DNA of 8,281 bases from Saprospiraceae bacterium (GTDB lineage: Bacteria; Bacteroidota; Bacteroidia; Chitinophagales; Saprospiraceae). Shown here one piece after another: positions 1 through 5,903 of this stretch (positions are counted from its first letter, which is position 1; each line of letters starts with the position of its first letter). Made by a program: the position numbers and the translations under genes. The notes beneath the pieces are model-generated. The model saw nothing but the letters and a program-made list of their open reading frames with translations, had not been told where the DNA came from and searched no databases. Location: contig JALVEF010000420.1 in NCBI GenBank assembly GCA_027031185.1, positions 1 to 8,281 of the forward strand. The letters run 5' to 3'.

Positions 1-114
1 AAATTTGCCGCAAATAAACTCGTAAACCGGTTTGATCTGTACATACTGGCTTCAACAGGAACAAAAATGCCTATTTTATCCCTAAAAACAGGAGCACCTA
101 AACAGTTACATTAC

Positions 115-141
115 AAAAAAGCCGGGCCAAAGAAAATTTGG
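115..141 (-). terminator. Weak candidate intrinsic terminator
   Basis: Read on the minus strand, CCAAA and TTTGG (within 127-141) form a short hairpin, followed by GCCCGGC and then six T (120-115). The stem is only 5 bp and about six bases separate it from the T-run. A longer hairpin, ACTCTAA/TTAGAGT (145-151 and 165-171), lies just upstream on that strand. This would be the best-placed T-run to end the operon transcript, but the evidence is weak. Confidence 0.25.
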
Positions 142-324
142 TTTACTCTAATGCCGGGTGTTTTTTAGAGTGGACTCAACAGTTACGAAAAGGAGTAACA
201 TACCGGCGAGTGACGGTTTGGCAAGGTGGGGGCCCGCTTCGATTCACCCGAATACGCATCCAAGAACAGGCCGTGCCGTTGGAAGGCGGCCCACAAATAT
301 GGGGCCACGATGCGGTGCTACCAC

Positions 325-342
325 ACGCCCCGACAGGGGCGT
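325..342. repeat. GC-rich 7-bp hairpin in the downstream region
   Basis: ACGCCCC (325-331), loop gaca, GGGGCGT (336-342) is a perfect and very stable hairpin with no T-run on either side, so it is not a clear intrinsic terminator. It lies within the core of the compound repeat. Confidence 0.8.
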
Positions 343-363
343 AAACTTTTCTCGTAACTGTTT

Positions 364-401
364 AGGTACCCGCTGTTTTTGTGCTAAAAACAGGAGCACC
401 T
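364..401 (-). terminator. Hairpin at the 3' end of the operon, possible terminator or mRNA stabiliser
   Basis: CTGTTTTT (373-380) and AAAAACAG (386-393) form an 8-bp stem around a 5-base loop. The outer bases AGGT (364-367) and ACCT (398-401) can close it further. It begins 6 bases after the gene 4 stop. No T-run follows on the minus strand, so it does not look like a classical intrinsic terminator, but its position suits 3'-end formation or protection. Confidence 0.35.
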
Positions 402-407
402 ATTCTC

Positions 408-2009
408 TTATTCAGACAGCTTGGTCAGCTCGACCGTAAAGAATCGGTCCCCGTCCAGGACCAGTACATAGTAGTTGGCATCACGGAGTTTGGTACCATC
501 AATGTGAATGAGATTTTGGTCCATCTCAACGGGGACGTCCACGGGTTGGCCGATCTCATCATAGACGATAACATCAAAATGGCCGTCCAGGGTATTCATC
601 ACGATGGTGGTGTAGTCGTAGAAGGGGTTGGGATAGACAGAGGCCACATTGGCACCGCAATTGGATTCGACGACGTCCACGGGGCTGTATTCGGCATCGC
701 CGTCTTTGTCCACCATTTTGACGCGATAGTACACCTTGCCATTGGGGGCCACGGGATCAAAATAGTTGTAGAATTCATTGCTCGGCGTGGCATAAATGGT
801 CGTAATGGGCAGGAACTGTACGCCGTCATAACTCCGCTCGACGACGAAGTAATCGGCGGTAAGGTATTTTTGGCGTACCACCCAGCTGATTTGGGTCTCA
901 CAAGCGACGACGTCCGCCGTGAAAATCTTCCAGATGTCTTCCAGGACGGATTTTTCGCACACGGCTTTGGTAAAGCGGGTATGGTCATAAAAATCCGTCA
1001 GGCCTACACGGGACAACTCGGATGCATCGGCGATTGGCGCACCATCCGTCAAGCCGCCGTCAGGACTGTCTTCGTCACAAGCGTAAAGTGCATAATCCCA
1101 AGTAGTGGAGGACTTATTTCCCCCCAATTCATTGGGGGCTTCACCGGCATACTGCGTGATAAAGTGGGCATCGGTGGATGCATACCTGGCGCCTTCCGTA
1201 TTTTGATTGTGCTGAAGCGTCAGTTCGACATACGATCCACCCGGCTCCTTTTCTCTGATGACCCACTCGCGGTTTACCCCTTCTGACGAGGCGGGAAAAT
1301 CGGTCACGTATAGATGTACCCGAACGGCATAATCGTCGGCGATGCCATTGTTGAGCAGGCGAGCCGGCGTATAGTCCGTGGCAACGCCGGTACCTTCTTC
1401 AAAACCGACGGGGAAGACAAAAGGCGTATGGCCAAGTCCTTCTTTGATCACACCGCCGGTATCGGAGGTGACCACATAGCGATCTTCGGAATAGCCACTG
1501 AGTGTGGCGTCCGTGGCCACTACCACATCGGCGTCATTGGCGATGACATGCGCGTCGTCTTGCGCAAAGATCAATTCCTTTCCGATATATAAGTTGTGAT
1601 TAGCAGAAAGGCTGTCGGGCCAGTCGAGGTCCGTGGTAGCGGGATCTATTTCGTGCAGGATTAGATTATTTTTGTTTTTCAGGATAATGCGGACATCCAC
1701 GCGGCTTTGATTGCCATCCAACAAAGTGGGCTGGTCGCCAAGTGAAAAGACTGCCGCGTCGGGATTCTCCAAAATGATATCACCATCACCGAAGATATGG
1801 GCTTTGGGGTGGATATAGACCCGGCGGCTGAAGACGTGCCAATCGCCATCGAGCCGGACCTTGGCCTTTTGGCCTACCCACAGTTGGGCCGTGTGAATAG
1901 CTGTCAATCCTCCGTCCACGCGCGTGGGATAGTTGATGATGGACGCGGATTGGCCAAAGGCCAATCCCGTCACCATCAAGAAAAAACATAGTATGCTCAG
2001 TCTCTTCAT
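408..2009 (-). CDS. Gene 4: T9SS-exported surface protein with C-terminal sorting domain
   Basis: The ATG at 2009 is preferred: it gives a 533-residue protein with the signal peptide MKRLSILCFFLMVTGLAFG and Gln20 at the cut, matching genes 2 and 3. In-frame ATGs at 2036 and 2018 would only prepend a polar stretch. The gap from the gene 3 stop is 33 bases. Residues ~21-170 are beta-rich with no recognised family. Residues ~172-232 (GYSEDRYVVTSDTGG, then FVFPVGFEEG and TDYTPARL) resemble a segment common in Bacteroidota surface proteins. Residues ~361-449 look like a fibronectin III-like fold (DYFVVERSYDGVQFLPI, VYYRVKMVDKDGDAEYS). Residues 457-533 form a type A sorting domain: SVYPNPFYDYTTI, VIVYDEIGQPV, IDGTKLRDANYYVLVLDG and a C-terminal ELTKLSE. 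In known cases this domain directs passage through the T9SS and is removed on surface attachment. No catalytic motif is visible; an adhesin or anchoring role is inferred. Confidence 0.92.
   Translation of the reverse strand: MKRLSILCFFLMVTGLAFGQSASIINYPTRVDGGLTAIHTAQLWVGQKAKVRLDGDWHVFSRRVYIHPKAHIFGDGDIILENPDAAVFSLGDQPTLLDGNQSRVDVRIILKNKNNLILHEIDPATTDLDWPDSLSANHNLYIGKELIFAQDDAHVIANDADVVVATDATLSGYSEDRYVVTSDTGGVIKEGLGHTPFVFPVGFEEGTGVATDYTPARLLNNGIADDYAVRVHLYVTDFPASSEGVNREWVIREKEPGGSYVELTLQHNQNTEGARYASTDAHFITQYAGEAPNELGGNKSSTTWDYALYACDEDSPDGGLTDGAPIADASELSRVGLTDFYDHTRFTKAVCEKSVLEDIWKIFTADVVACETQISWVVRQKYLTADYFVVERSYDGVQFLPITTIYATPSNEFYNYFDPVAPNGKVYYRVKMVDKDGDAEYSPVDVVESNCGANVASVYPNPFYDYTTIVMNTLDGHFDVIVYDEIGQPVDVPVEMDQNLIHIDGTKLRDANYYVLVLDGDRFFTVELTKLSE
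1121..1138. repeat. 8-bp inverted repeat with 2-base spacer inside gene 4
   Basis: CCCCCAAT (1121-1128), spacer tc, ATTGGGGG (1131-1138). It encodes part of APNELGG in gene 4. Taken alone, a match of this size is near chance expectation; it is listed as one of several in the window. Confidence 0.85.
1947..1967. repeat. 9-bp perfect inverted repeat over the gene 4 signal-peptide cleavage codons
   Basis: GGATTGGCC (1947-1955), loop aaa, GGCCAATCC (1959-1967). On the coding strand it covers codons 15-21 (GLAFGQS), which include the predicted signal peptidase cut before Gln20. Its position corresponds to that of the much longer palindrome in gene 2. Confidence 0.9.
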
Positions 2010-2042
2010 CTGCCGCATATTTTGGCACCTGCACAATACATT

Positions 2043-3914
2043 TTATCGTTGGGCGCTGATTTGTAAACCGGCGGTGTCCGGCGTTTGTGTGTCCAAGCGA
2101 AAATTCCATGGCAAGTCAATGCCTTCCAATTGCCCTTTTCTGGACACCAAGGTCCGCACGTCAAACCCCTGTGGGGTGACTTTTCCCAGATTGATATAGG
2201 CCGGGCTACCATCGGCCAGCACCGTGGTGGTCAGTGCGGGCGTAACGGAGTACGATGCGGGATGGTAGTCATCCCTGAATCGGACGAACCAATGTCCCGG
2301 GCCGCGATGCTCTATGGAGAAGACGTTTTTTCCGGAAAAGGAAACGGATCCATCCTTGCGGATGGATGCGGAGAAGCCTGCTTGCTCCAAGGTATTCACC
2401 ATATTGCGAAGGCGGTCATTTTCCGCTTTTAATTCTTTGATGGCATTGGCCAGCAGGGCGGTGATTTGGGGGTAGTTGAGCGACTTGTAGCCGTCCGAGG
2501 TTTCGTGGACGAGTTCGGGCAGGACTTTTTCGACGTCTTGCGCGATAAAGCCTATATCCCGCTGATTGTCTTTTTTCCAGGTGAAGTACTTACCATCGAG
2601 CCGTATGACTTTGTCCAGGGCATTTTTGATAGGCTCAATGTCTTTTTTCAATCGCCGGTCCGAGGCCTGTACGCGGACATTGCCGCTGCCATCAATAATA
2701 AGCCATTGGCTGGTACTACCCGCCGGTACATTGCGCACCCGCAATGTACCGTTGACATCCAGTTCGGCCGTAGGCGATACGGTCCTAATACCGACACGGC
2801 CGGTATTGGTGATGCGCATCACGTGGATATTGTCTGCCCATCCACTTTGGGTATTGGTGTAAAAATCCACATTGTAGTCAGAGCCCAAGATTAGATCTTC
2901 ACCACTCACCGAGAAGTGCGGCTGGGCCGTAAAGGCAAACTCTCCCCCACCGAGGATGGTACGCCCACCGGCGCCGAGTACCAGAGAATTGCCCCAGTAA
3001 TGCTCCTCGAATCGCATCCAGGGAAAAGTATTGTTCGGGCCGCGGCTGTAAAGCGCACCTGTGTGTGCGATTGAGCCTTGTACATCCAATTTTTTGGCCG
3101 GGGAAGCCGTCCCCATACCGATATCTCCTGATGGCGTGATCCGCATGGCTTCTGTGGCATTTTCATAACCGTCAGTATCACCCACATCAAAGACCAAGCC
3201 CCCGTCAGCCCCGACGCTGTTGCGGATGTGCAATGTATTGTGCATCTGCTCAATGGCCGACTCATTGATCCCACCATCTTGCCTGAAGATGATTAGGGGA
3301 TTGTCATTTTCATTATCGTTGTCCGTATCCGCTTCGATGATAATTGTTGCATCGCCGGATGTTCCGCTACTTACATGAAGATTCCCGCCAGGCATAGTAG
3401 TGCCAATACCTACATCTTTGGCATTATTAACAGTGACAGCCTCTGAACCATCTACAAAAAGCCTTACTTCAGATCCACTCAAACCTACAGGCTTATACTG
3501 CGAATTAGTCCGGTCATAACCACGCAAGAGTGCATAGATTCCATCCCAAGCCAACTCCGCTCCTACTCCACTGGTAGGGGATACTTGGGATATTGATCTA
3601 AGAATACCATTGACATCTAGTTTTGCTGCCGGTGTATTCGTTCCTATTCCGACGTTGCCCGATACAGCAGCATATTGATCGTTGCCGCTGACCGTCCAAT
3701 CGCCATCATCCCCTACCACCTGCCAGGAAGTGCCGTCATAGCGATAGACACTGTTGTTGTCCGTGTTGAAGATGAGTGCCCCTACTTCCGGACTGAGGGT
3801 ATTCATTTGTGCCGTGGTAGCCGTGTGGAGGATAAACAAATCGGCTGGGTCCGGCTGGGCAAATGCACCGAAGACGTAAAGGCCAAAAAGAACAAGTAAA
3901 ATCGTTTTTCTCAT
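2043..3914 (-). CDS. Gene 3: secreted fibre protein with peptidase S74 intramolecular chaperone domain
   Basis: This 623-residue protein starts at ATG 3914, 25 bases after the gene 2 stop, with leader GAAGAA. The signal peptide MRKTILLVLFGLYVFGAFA ends at a likely cut before Gln20. Residues 22-103 match the gene 2 module closely. GIGT-type motifs lie at 87-102 (NVGIGTNTPAAKLDV), 167-181, 264-278 and 373-387. The S74 domain begins at Ser418 in SDRRLKKDI and continues through DIGFIAQDVEKVLPELV (453-469) and YKSLNYPQITALL. In the endosialidase family this domain helps a trimer fold and then cuts itself off using a Ser/Lys pair five residues apart; Ser418 and Lys423 fit. A coiled coil follows (AIKELKAENDRLRNMVNTLE, 491-510). 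About 110 further beta-rich residues (FVRFRDDYHPASYSV, TPQGFDVRTLV) lie beyond it, which is unusual because S74 domains normally close the protein. No T9SS signal is seen. The fibre role is inferred. Confidence 0.92.
   Translation of the reverse strand: MRKTILLVLFGLYVFGAFAQPDPADLFILHTATTAQMNTLSPEVGALIFNTDNNSVYRYDGTSWQVVGDDGDWTVSGNDQYAAVSGNVGIGTNTPAAKLDVNGILRSISQVSPTSGVGAELAWDGIYALLRGYDRTNSQYKPVGLSGSEVRLFVDGSEAVTVNNAKDVGIGTTMPGGNLHVSSGTSGDATIIIEADTDNDNENDNPLIIFRQDGGINESAIEQMHNTLHIRNSVGADGGLVFDVGDTDGYENATEAMRITPSGDIGMGTASPAKKLDVQGSIAHTGALYSRGPNNTFPWMRFEEHYWGNSLVLGAGGRTILGGGEFAFTAQPHFSVSGEDLILGSDYNVDFYTNTQSGWADNIHVMRITNTGRVGIRTVSPTAELDVNGTLRVRNVPAGSTSQWLIIDGSGNVRVQASDRRLKKDIEPIKNALDKVIRLDGKYFTWKKDNQRDIGFIAQDVEKVLPELVHETSDGYKSLNYPQITALLANAIKELKAENDRLRNMVNTLEQAGFSASIRKDGSVSFSGKNVFSIEHRGPGHWFVRFRDDYHPASYSVTPALTTTVLADGSPAYINLGKVTPQGFDVRTLVSRKGQLEGIDLPWNFRLDTQTPDTAGLQISAQR
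2348..2367. repeat. 8-bp inverted repeat with 4-base loop inside gene 3
   Basis: ATCCATCC (2348-2355), loop ttgc, GGATGGAT (2360-2367), in the codons for SIRKDGS at the start of the gene 3 C-terminal extension. Near chance expectation alone. Confidence 0.85.
2724..2751. repeat. 12-bp perfect inverted repeat with 4-base loop inside gene 3
   Basis: CGGTACATTGCG (2724-2735) and CGCAATGTACCG (2740-2751) are exact reverse complements around the loop cacc (2736-2739). It lies in codons for NGTLRVRNVPA, about 20 residues before the S74 serine. Both arms are coding and the encoded peptide is ordinary for this module, so any role would be at DNA or RNA level. Confidence 0.93.
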
Positions 3915-3939
3915 TTCTTCAGTTTAAAGTCGAACACAG

Positions 3940-5892
3940 TTAAAGCGTAGCGTTAGGTGAGGAGATAATCTCTATATCTCCTTTTTTGAGTACGGTACCA
4001 TTGCCGACGTGCATCGAATCAATCCGGAAGGATTGATAATAATTGTCTCCTGTAGTTCCCCTGAATCTCAAATAGATGTGCTGGTCGGAGCCTACATATT
4101 CAGATATATCAAAATGCGGGCCACCGTTGTTGGCATGAGACTGGGACATGAGTACTCCCCCATTGGCATAGCAATAGCCGACCCAGGTAATGTCAATGAC
4201 TTCGCCGTTGCTAAACCGATATCCGGTGGCGTGAATATGGTACATGTGGTTGTCTGTAGAGAGCTTGTATGGCAGCTTAATGTGGATATAGTCATTGTTG
4301 TGTGTATTATTAAAATAAGTAGCAATACCATGCGACACCTCGCAAGCCCCGAAAGTAGTTTGTGTGCCAAACATGGCGACATCATGACCCTCAATGAGCG
4401 TACCTTTTACATCAAGTTCGCTTTGGGGTGTTTCATTATTGATGCCGACACGGTCGCCGAAATACGTGGTGCCATTTTTGGCATAGATGGCATAATTGGC
4501 GTCGGTGCCGCCGGCGACATCAATGTAATGTCCATAGACTTTTTGACCGTCATGGACATACGTCCTGGTACCAAATACTTGAGGCGTGGTGACGTTTCCC
4601 GTTGAGTTGATATTGATATTGTAAATGGCCTTTTTGGGGGCCGCCCCGGTTTGTGTTTTGGACGTCAATACATCTATTCCATAGACATAATTGGTTGTGG
4701 CACCGGCCTGCGTATTGACACTACTGACCATGCCTTTGATGGTCTGCGGGGAAGTATGTTTGGCGACGACCTGCAAATATTGGCCATATTGTACCTGCGA
4801 TGCGCCGAAGACAGTGATCCGGGAACCGAAGACATTGTCCACGGTGCCGGGGACACCGGCATAGAGTTTACCGGCAAAGACTCTGGAGCCATACACATTG
4901 GTGATATGACCATTACCGGAAGTCTTAGCAGCGGAGGTAATAGTACCGACCAACTCATACAACTGACCATCGGACTGGTCGGATACGTTGTTGTTGGTAC
5001 CACACAGCACGCTGTTGGAATTGTCAATGGAAGAGTAATTTTTCACATTGTTGTAGGTACCTGTAAGACGGCGGAAAGAATAATTGCCAGTGGGGACTCT
5101 CACATTAGTGATTGTACCGGTGTACAGTGCATTCGGGGAGACACTTTTCCCAACCACGTAATTATAAGTCCCGGCAGTCGTCATGGACCCGCTAAAACTT
5201 CCCGTGCGGATAATGCGATTGTGCAAATTGAAATAGGGGCTTGTCCCTAAATCCTTTTCCCCACGGTCAATGGAAACGAAGGTGTTGTTTTTGGCGGTGC
5301 CGCCAAAGGCAAAACCTCCCAAGCCATTGGCTACGGTAGGATTTATTCCAAATACAGGGGATTGTCCCACGCGTTGGTTGAGCTGGCCGGCGTTTGTCTG
5401 ATAAAGTTTAAAACTCTTGCTCCAGTCGGAATCATAGCTGGTGTTTAGGACGCGGAAGGCCGATATGGCATTATCCGTACTGACGTCCAGCAAACTGCTG
5501 CCGGTAAAGCCGGCGTCACTGACACTAAGCCTGGCGCCACTGTCGTCCGATCCGGCAATGATGCGCGAGGAGGTATGCACATTCCCTGCCACATCAAGTT
5601 TATGCGTCGGTGTAGTGGTACCGATGCCTACATTGCCGGACACCGCTGAATACTGGTCATTGCCGCTGACGGTCCAATCATTGTCAACACTCACATCTGC
5701 CCAAGCGGTGCCATCATAACGATAGACTTTGTTCTCGTCAGTGTTGAAAATCAAGGCACCTACTTCCGGAGTGAGTGCGTTCATTTGGGTCGTAGTAGCT
5801 GTGCGCAAGACGAGCAGGTCACCGGCATCTATTTGTGCGCGCGCACAAATAGATGCCAAGAGTAATATGATAAAACCTAATGCTTTTATCAT
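3940..5892 (-). CDS. Gene 2: secreted tail-fibre-like protein with GIGT modules
   Basis: This 650-residue protein starts at ATG 5892, 11 bases after the gene 1 stop, with an A-rich leader (AAGAA) and no obvious Shine-Dalgarno. Residues 1-19 form a Sec signal peptide (Lys3, then a hydrophobic core) with a likely cut ARA|Q20. Residues 22-103 form a module shared with gene 3, with EVGALIFNTDENKVYRYDG and DWTVSGNDQYSAVSGNVGIG, ending in KLDVAGN. Residues ~110-475 are rich in Gly, Thr, Asn and alternating hydrophobics (NVYGSRVFAGK, NVFGSRITVFG, YGIDVLTSK), consistent with a beta-structured shaft. A second GIGT-like motif, RVGINNETPQSELDVKG, is at 481-497. The C-terminal ~130 residues (DYIHIKLPYKL, DITWVGYCYANGG, YLRFRGTTGDNYYQSFRID) resemble, from memory, receptor-binding tips of phage tail fibres. 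There is no T9SS sorting domain or S74 domain. A secreted fibre or adhesin is the best guess; the partner is unknown. Confidence 0.88.
   Translation of the reverse strand: MIKALGFIILLLASICARAQIDAGDLLVLRTATTTQMNALTPEVGALIFNTDENKVYRYDGTAWADVSVDNDWTVSGNDQYSAVSGNVGIGTTTPTHKLDVAGNVHTSSRIIAGSDDSGARLSVSDAGFTGSSLLDVSTDNAISAFRVLNTSYDSDWSKSFKLYQTNAGQLNQRVGQSPVFGINPTVANGLGGFAFGGTAKNNTFVSIDRGEKDLGTSPYFNLHNRIIRTGSFSGSMTTAGTYNYVVGKSVSPNALYTGTITNVRVPTGNYSFRRLTGTYNNVKNYSSIDNSNSVLCGTNNNVSDQSDGQLYELVGTITSAAKTSGNGHITNVYGSRVFAGKLYAGVPGTVDNVFGSRITVFGASQVQYGQYLQVVAKHTSPQTIKGMVSSVNTQAGATTNYVYGIDVLTSKTQTGAAPKKAIYNININSTGNVTTPQVFGTRTYVHDGQKVYGHYIDVAGGTDANYAIYAKNGTTYFGDRVGINNETPQSELDVKGTLIEGHDVAMFGTQTTFGACEVSHGIATYFNNTHNNDYIHIKLPYKLSTDNHMYHIHATGYRFSNGEVIDITWVGYCYANGGVLMSQSHANNGGPHFDISEYVGSDQHIYLRFRGTTGDNYYQSFRIDSMHVGNGTVLKKGDIEIISSPNATL
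3960..3987 (+). terminator. Terminator-like hairpin on the strand opposite the operon, inside the end of gene 2
   Basis: On the plus strand GGAGATA (3961-3967) pairs with TATCTCC (3975-3981) and is followed by six T (3982-3987). It lies within the last codons of gene 2 and points into that gene, so it could stop antisense transcription. On the sense strand the hairpin is preceded by A residues and has no T-run after it. An alternative fold (GAGAT/ATCTC) is possible and the stem is AT-rich, so it may simply reflect the coding sequence. Confidence 0.3.
4018..4037. repeat. 8-bp inverted repeat with 4-base loop inside gene 2
   Basis: ATCAATCC (4018-4025), loop ggaa, GGATTGAT (4030-4037), in the codons for QSFRIDS of gene 2. 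Near chance expectation alone. Confidence 0.85.
5290..5307. repeat. 8-bp inverted repeat with 2-base spacer inside gene 2
   Basis: TTTGGCGG (5290-5297), spacer tg, CCGCCAAA (5300-5307), within codons for AFGGTAK of gene 2. Its size is near chance expectation on its own. Confidence 0.85.
5824..5857. repeat. 34-bp perfect palindrome with no spacer inside gene 2
   Basis: The arm GGCATCTATTTGTGCGC (5824-5840) is followed immediately by its exact reverse complement (5841-5857); the next outer pair (5823/5858) does not match. On the gene 2 strand it covers codons 12 (last base) to 23, exactly spanning the signal peptidase site (ICARA|QIDA). Because it is self-complementary and in phase, both strands encode the same peptide ASICARAQIDA. 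In the mRNA it can form a hairpin of about 15 bp starting some 35 bases after the start codon. Confidence 0.97.
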
Positions 5893-5903
5893 TTCTTGGG
5901 GGT

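Larger units (their letters stand above)
82..402. repeat. Compound direct and inverted repeat flanking a GC-rich core
   Basis: The 19-mer ctaaaaacaggagcaccta occurs exactly at 82-100 and 384-402. ACCTAAACAGTTAC (96-109) has its exact reverse complement at 354-367, and a shorter copy AACAGTTACGA (178-188) pairs exactly with 352-362. The stretch 354-380 reads as an imperfect inverted copy of the whole left unit (82-109), so the right boundary has an inverted copy followed at once by a direct copy. The second direct copy ends 6 bases before the gene 4 stop codon. This may be a dispersed intergenic repeat family or a remnant of a small mobile element; no transposase or clear target duplication is present. 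Confidence 0.85.
1..407. other. Non-coding region downstream of the operon, no convincing gene
   Basis: No open frame here has a recognisable domain, a signal peptide or support from its neighbours. The two overlapping plus-strand frames (138-344 and 158-439) are low-complexity readings of a GC-rich, hairpin-rich core, and the second runs into the end of gene 4. Positions 1-81 show nothing beyond a 10-base palindrome (24-33). Positions 82-402 hold the compound repeat described separately. The core (about 190-345) contains several GC-rich hairpins and differs in character from both flanks, so it may be a dispersed intergenic element or a structured RNA. Confidence 0.7.

Noticed and set aside
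138..439. Two overlapping plus-strand frames downstream of the operon as small genes
   Set aside because: They read a repeat- and hairpin-rich region, overlap each other in different frames, one runs into gene 4, and neither shows a recognisable domain.
381..1286. Long plus-strand frame opposite gene 4
   Set aside because: It is an antisense reading of a gene with clear signal peptide, fibronectin-like and sorting domains; its product looks like a shadow with no family features.
2809..2822. 14-bp perfect palindrome GTGATGCGCATCAC
   Set aside because: A spacer-free palindrome of this size is expected about once in two windows of this length by chance, and it encodes a common motif (VMRIT).
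4009..5250. Long plus-strand frames opposite gene 2
   Set aside because: They mirror gene 2 codons and show no coherent domain.
5824..5857. The 34-bp palindrome as an assembly fold-back artefact
   Set aside because: Sequence on both sides continues the same gene with a sensible signal peptide and mature start, and the symmetry stops after 17 bases per arm; raw reads would still be the decisive check.
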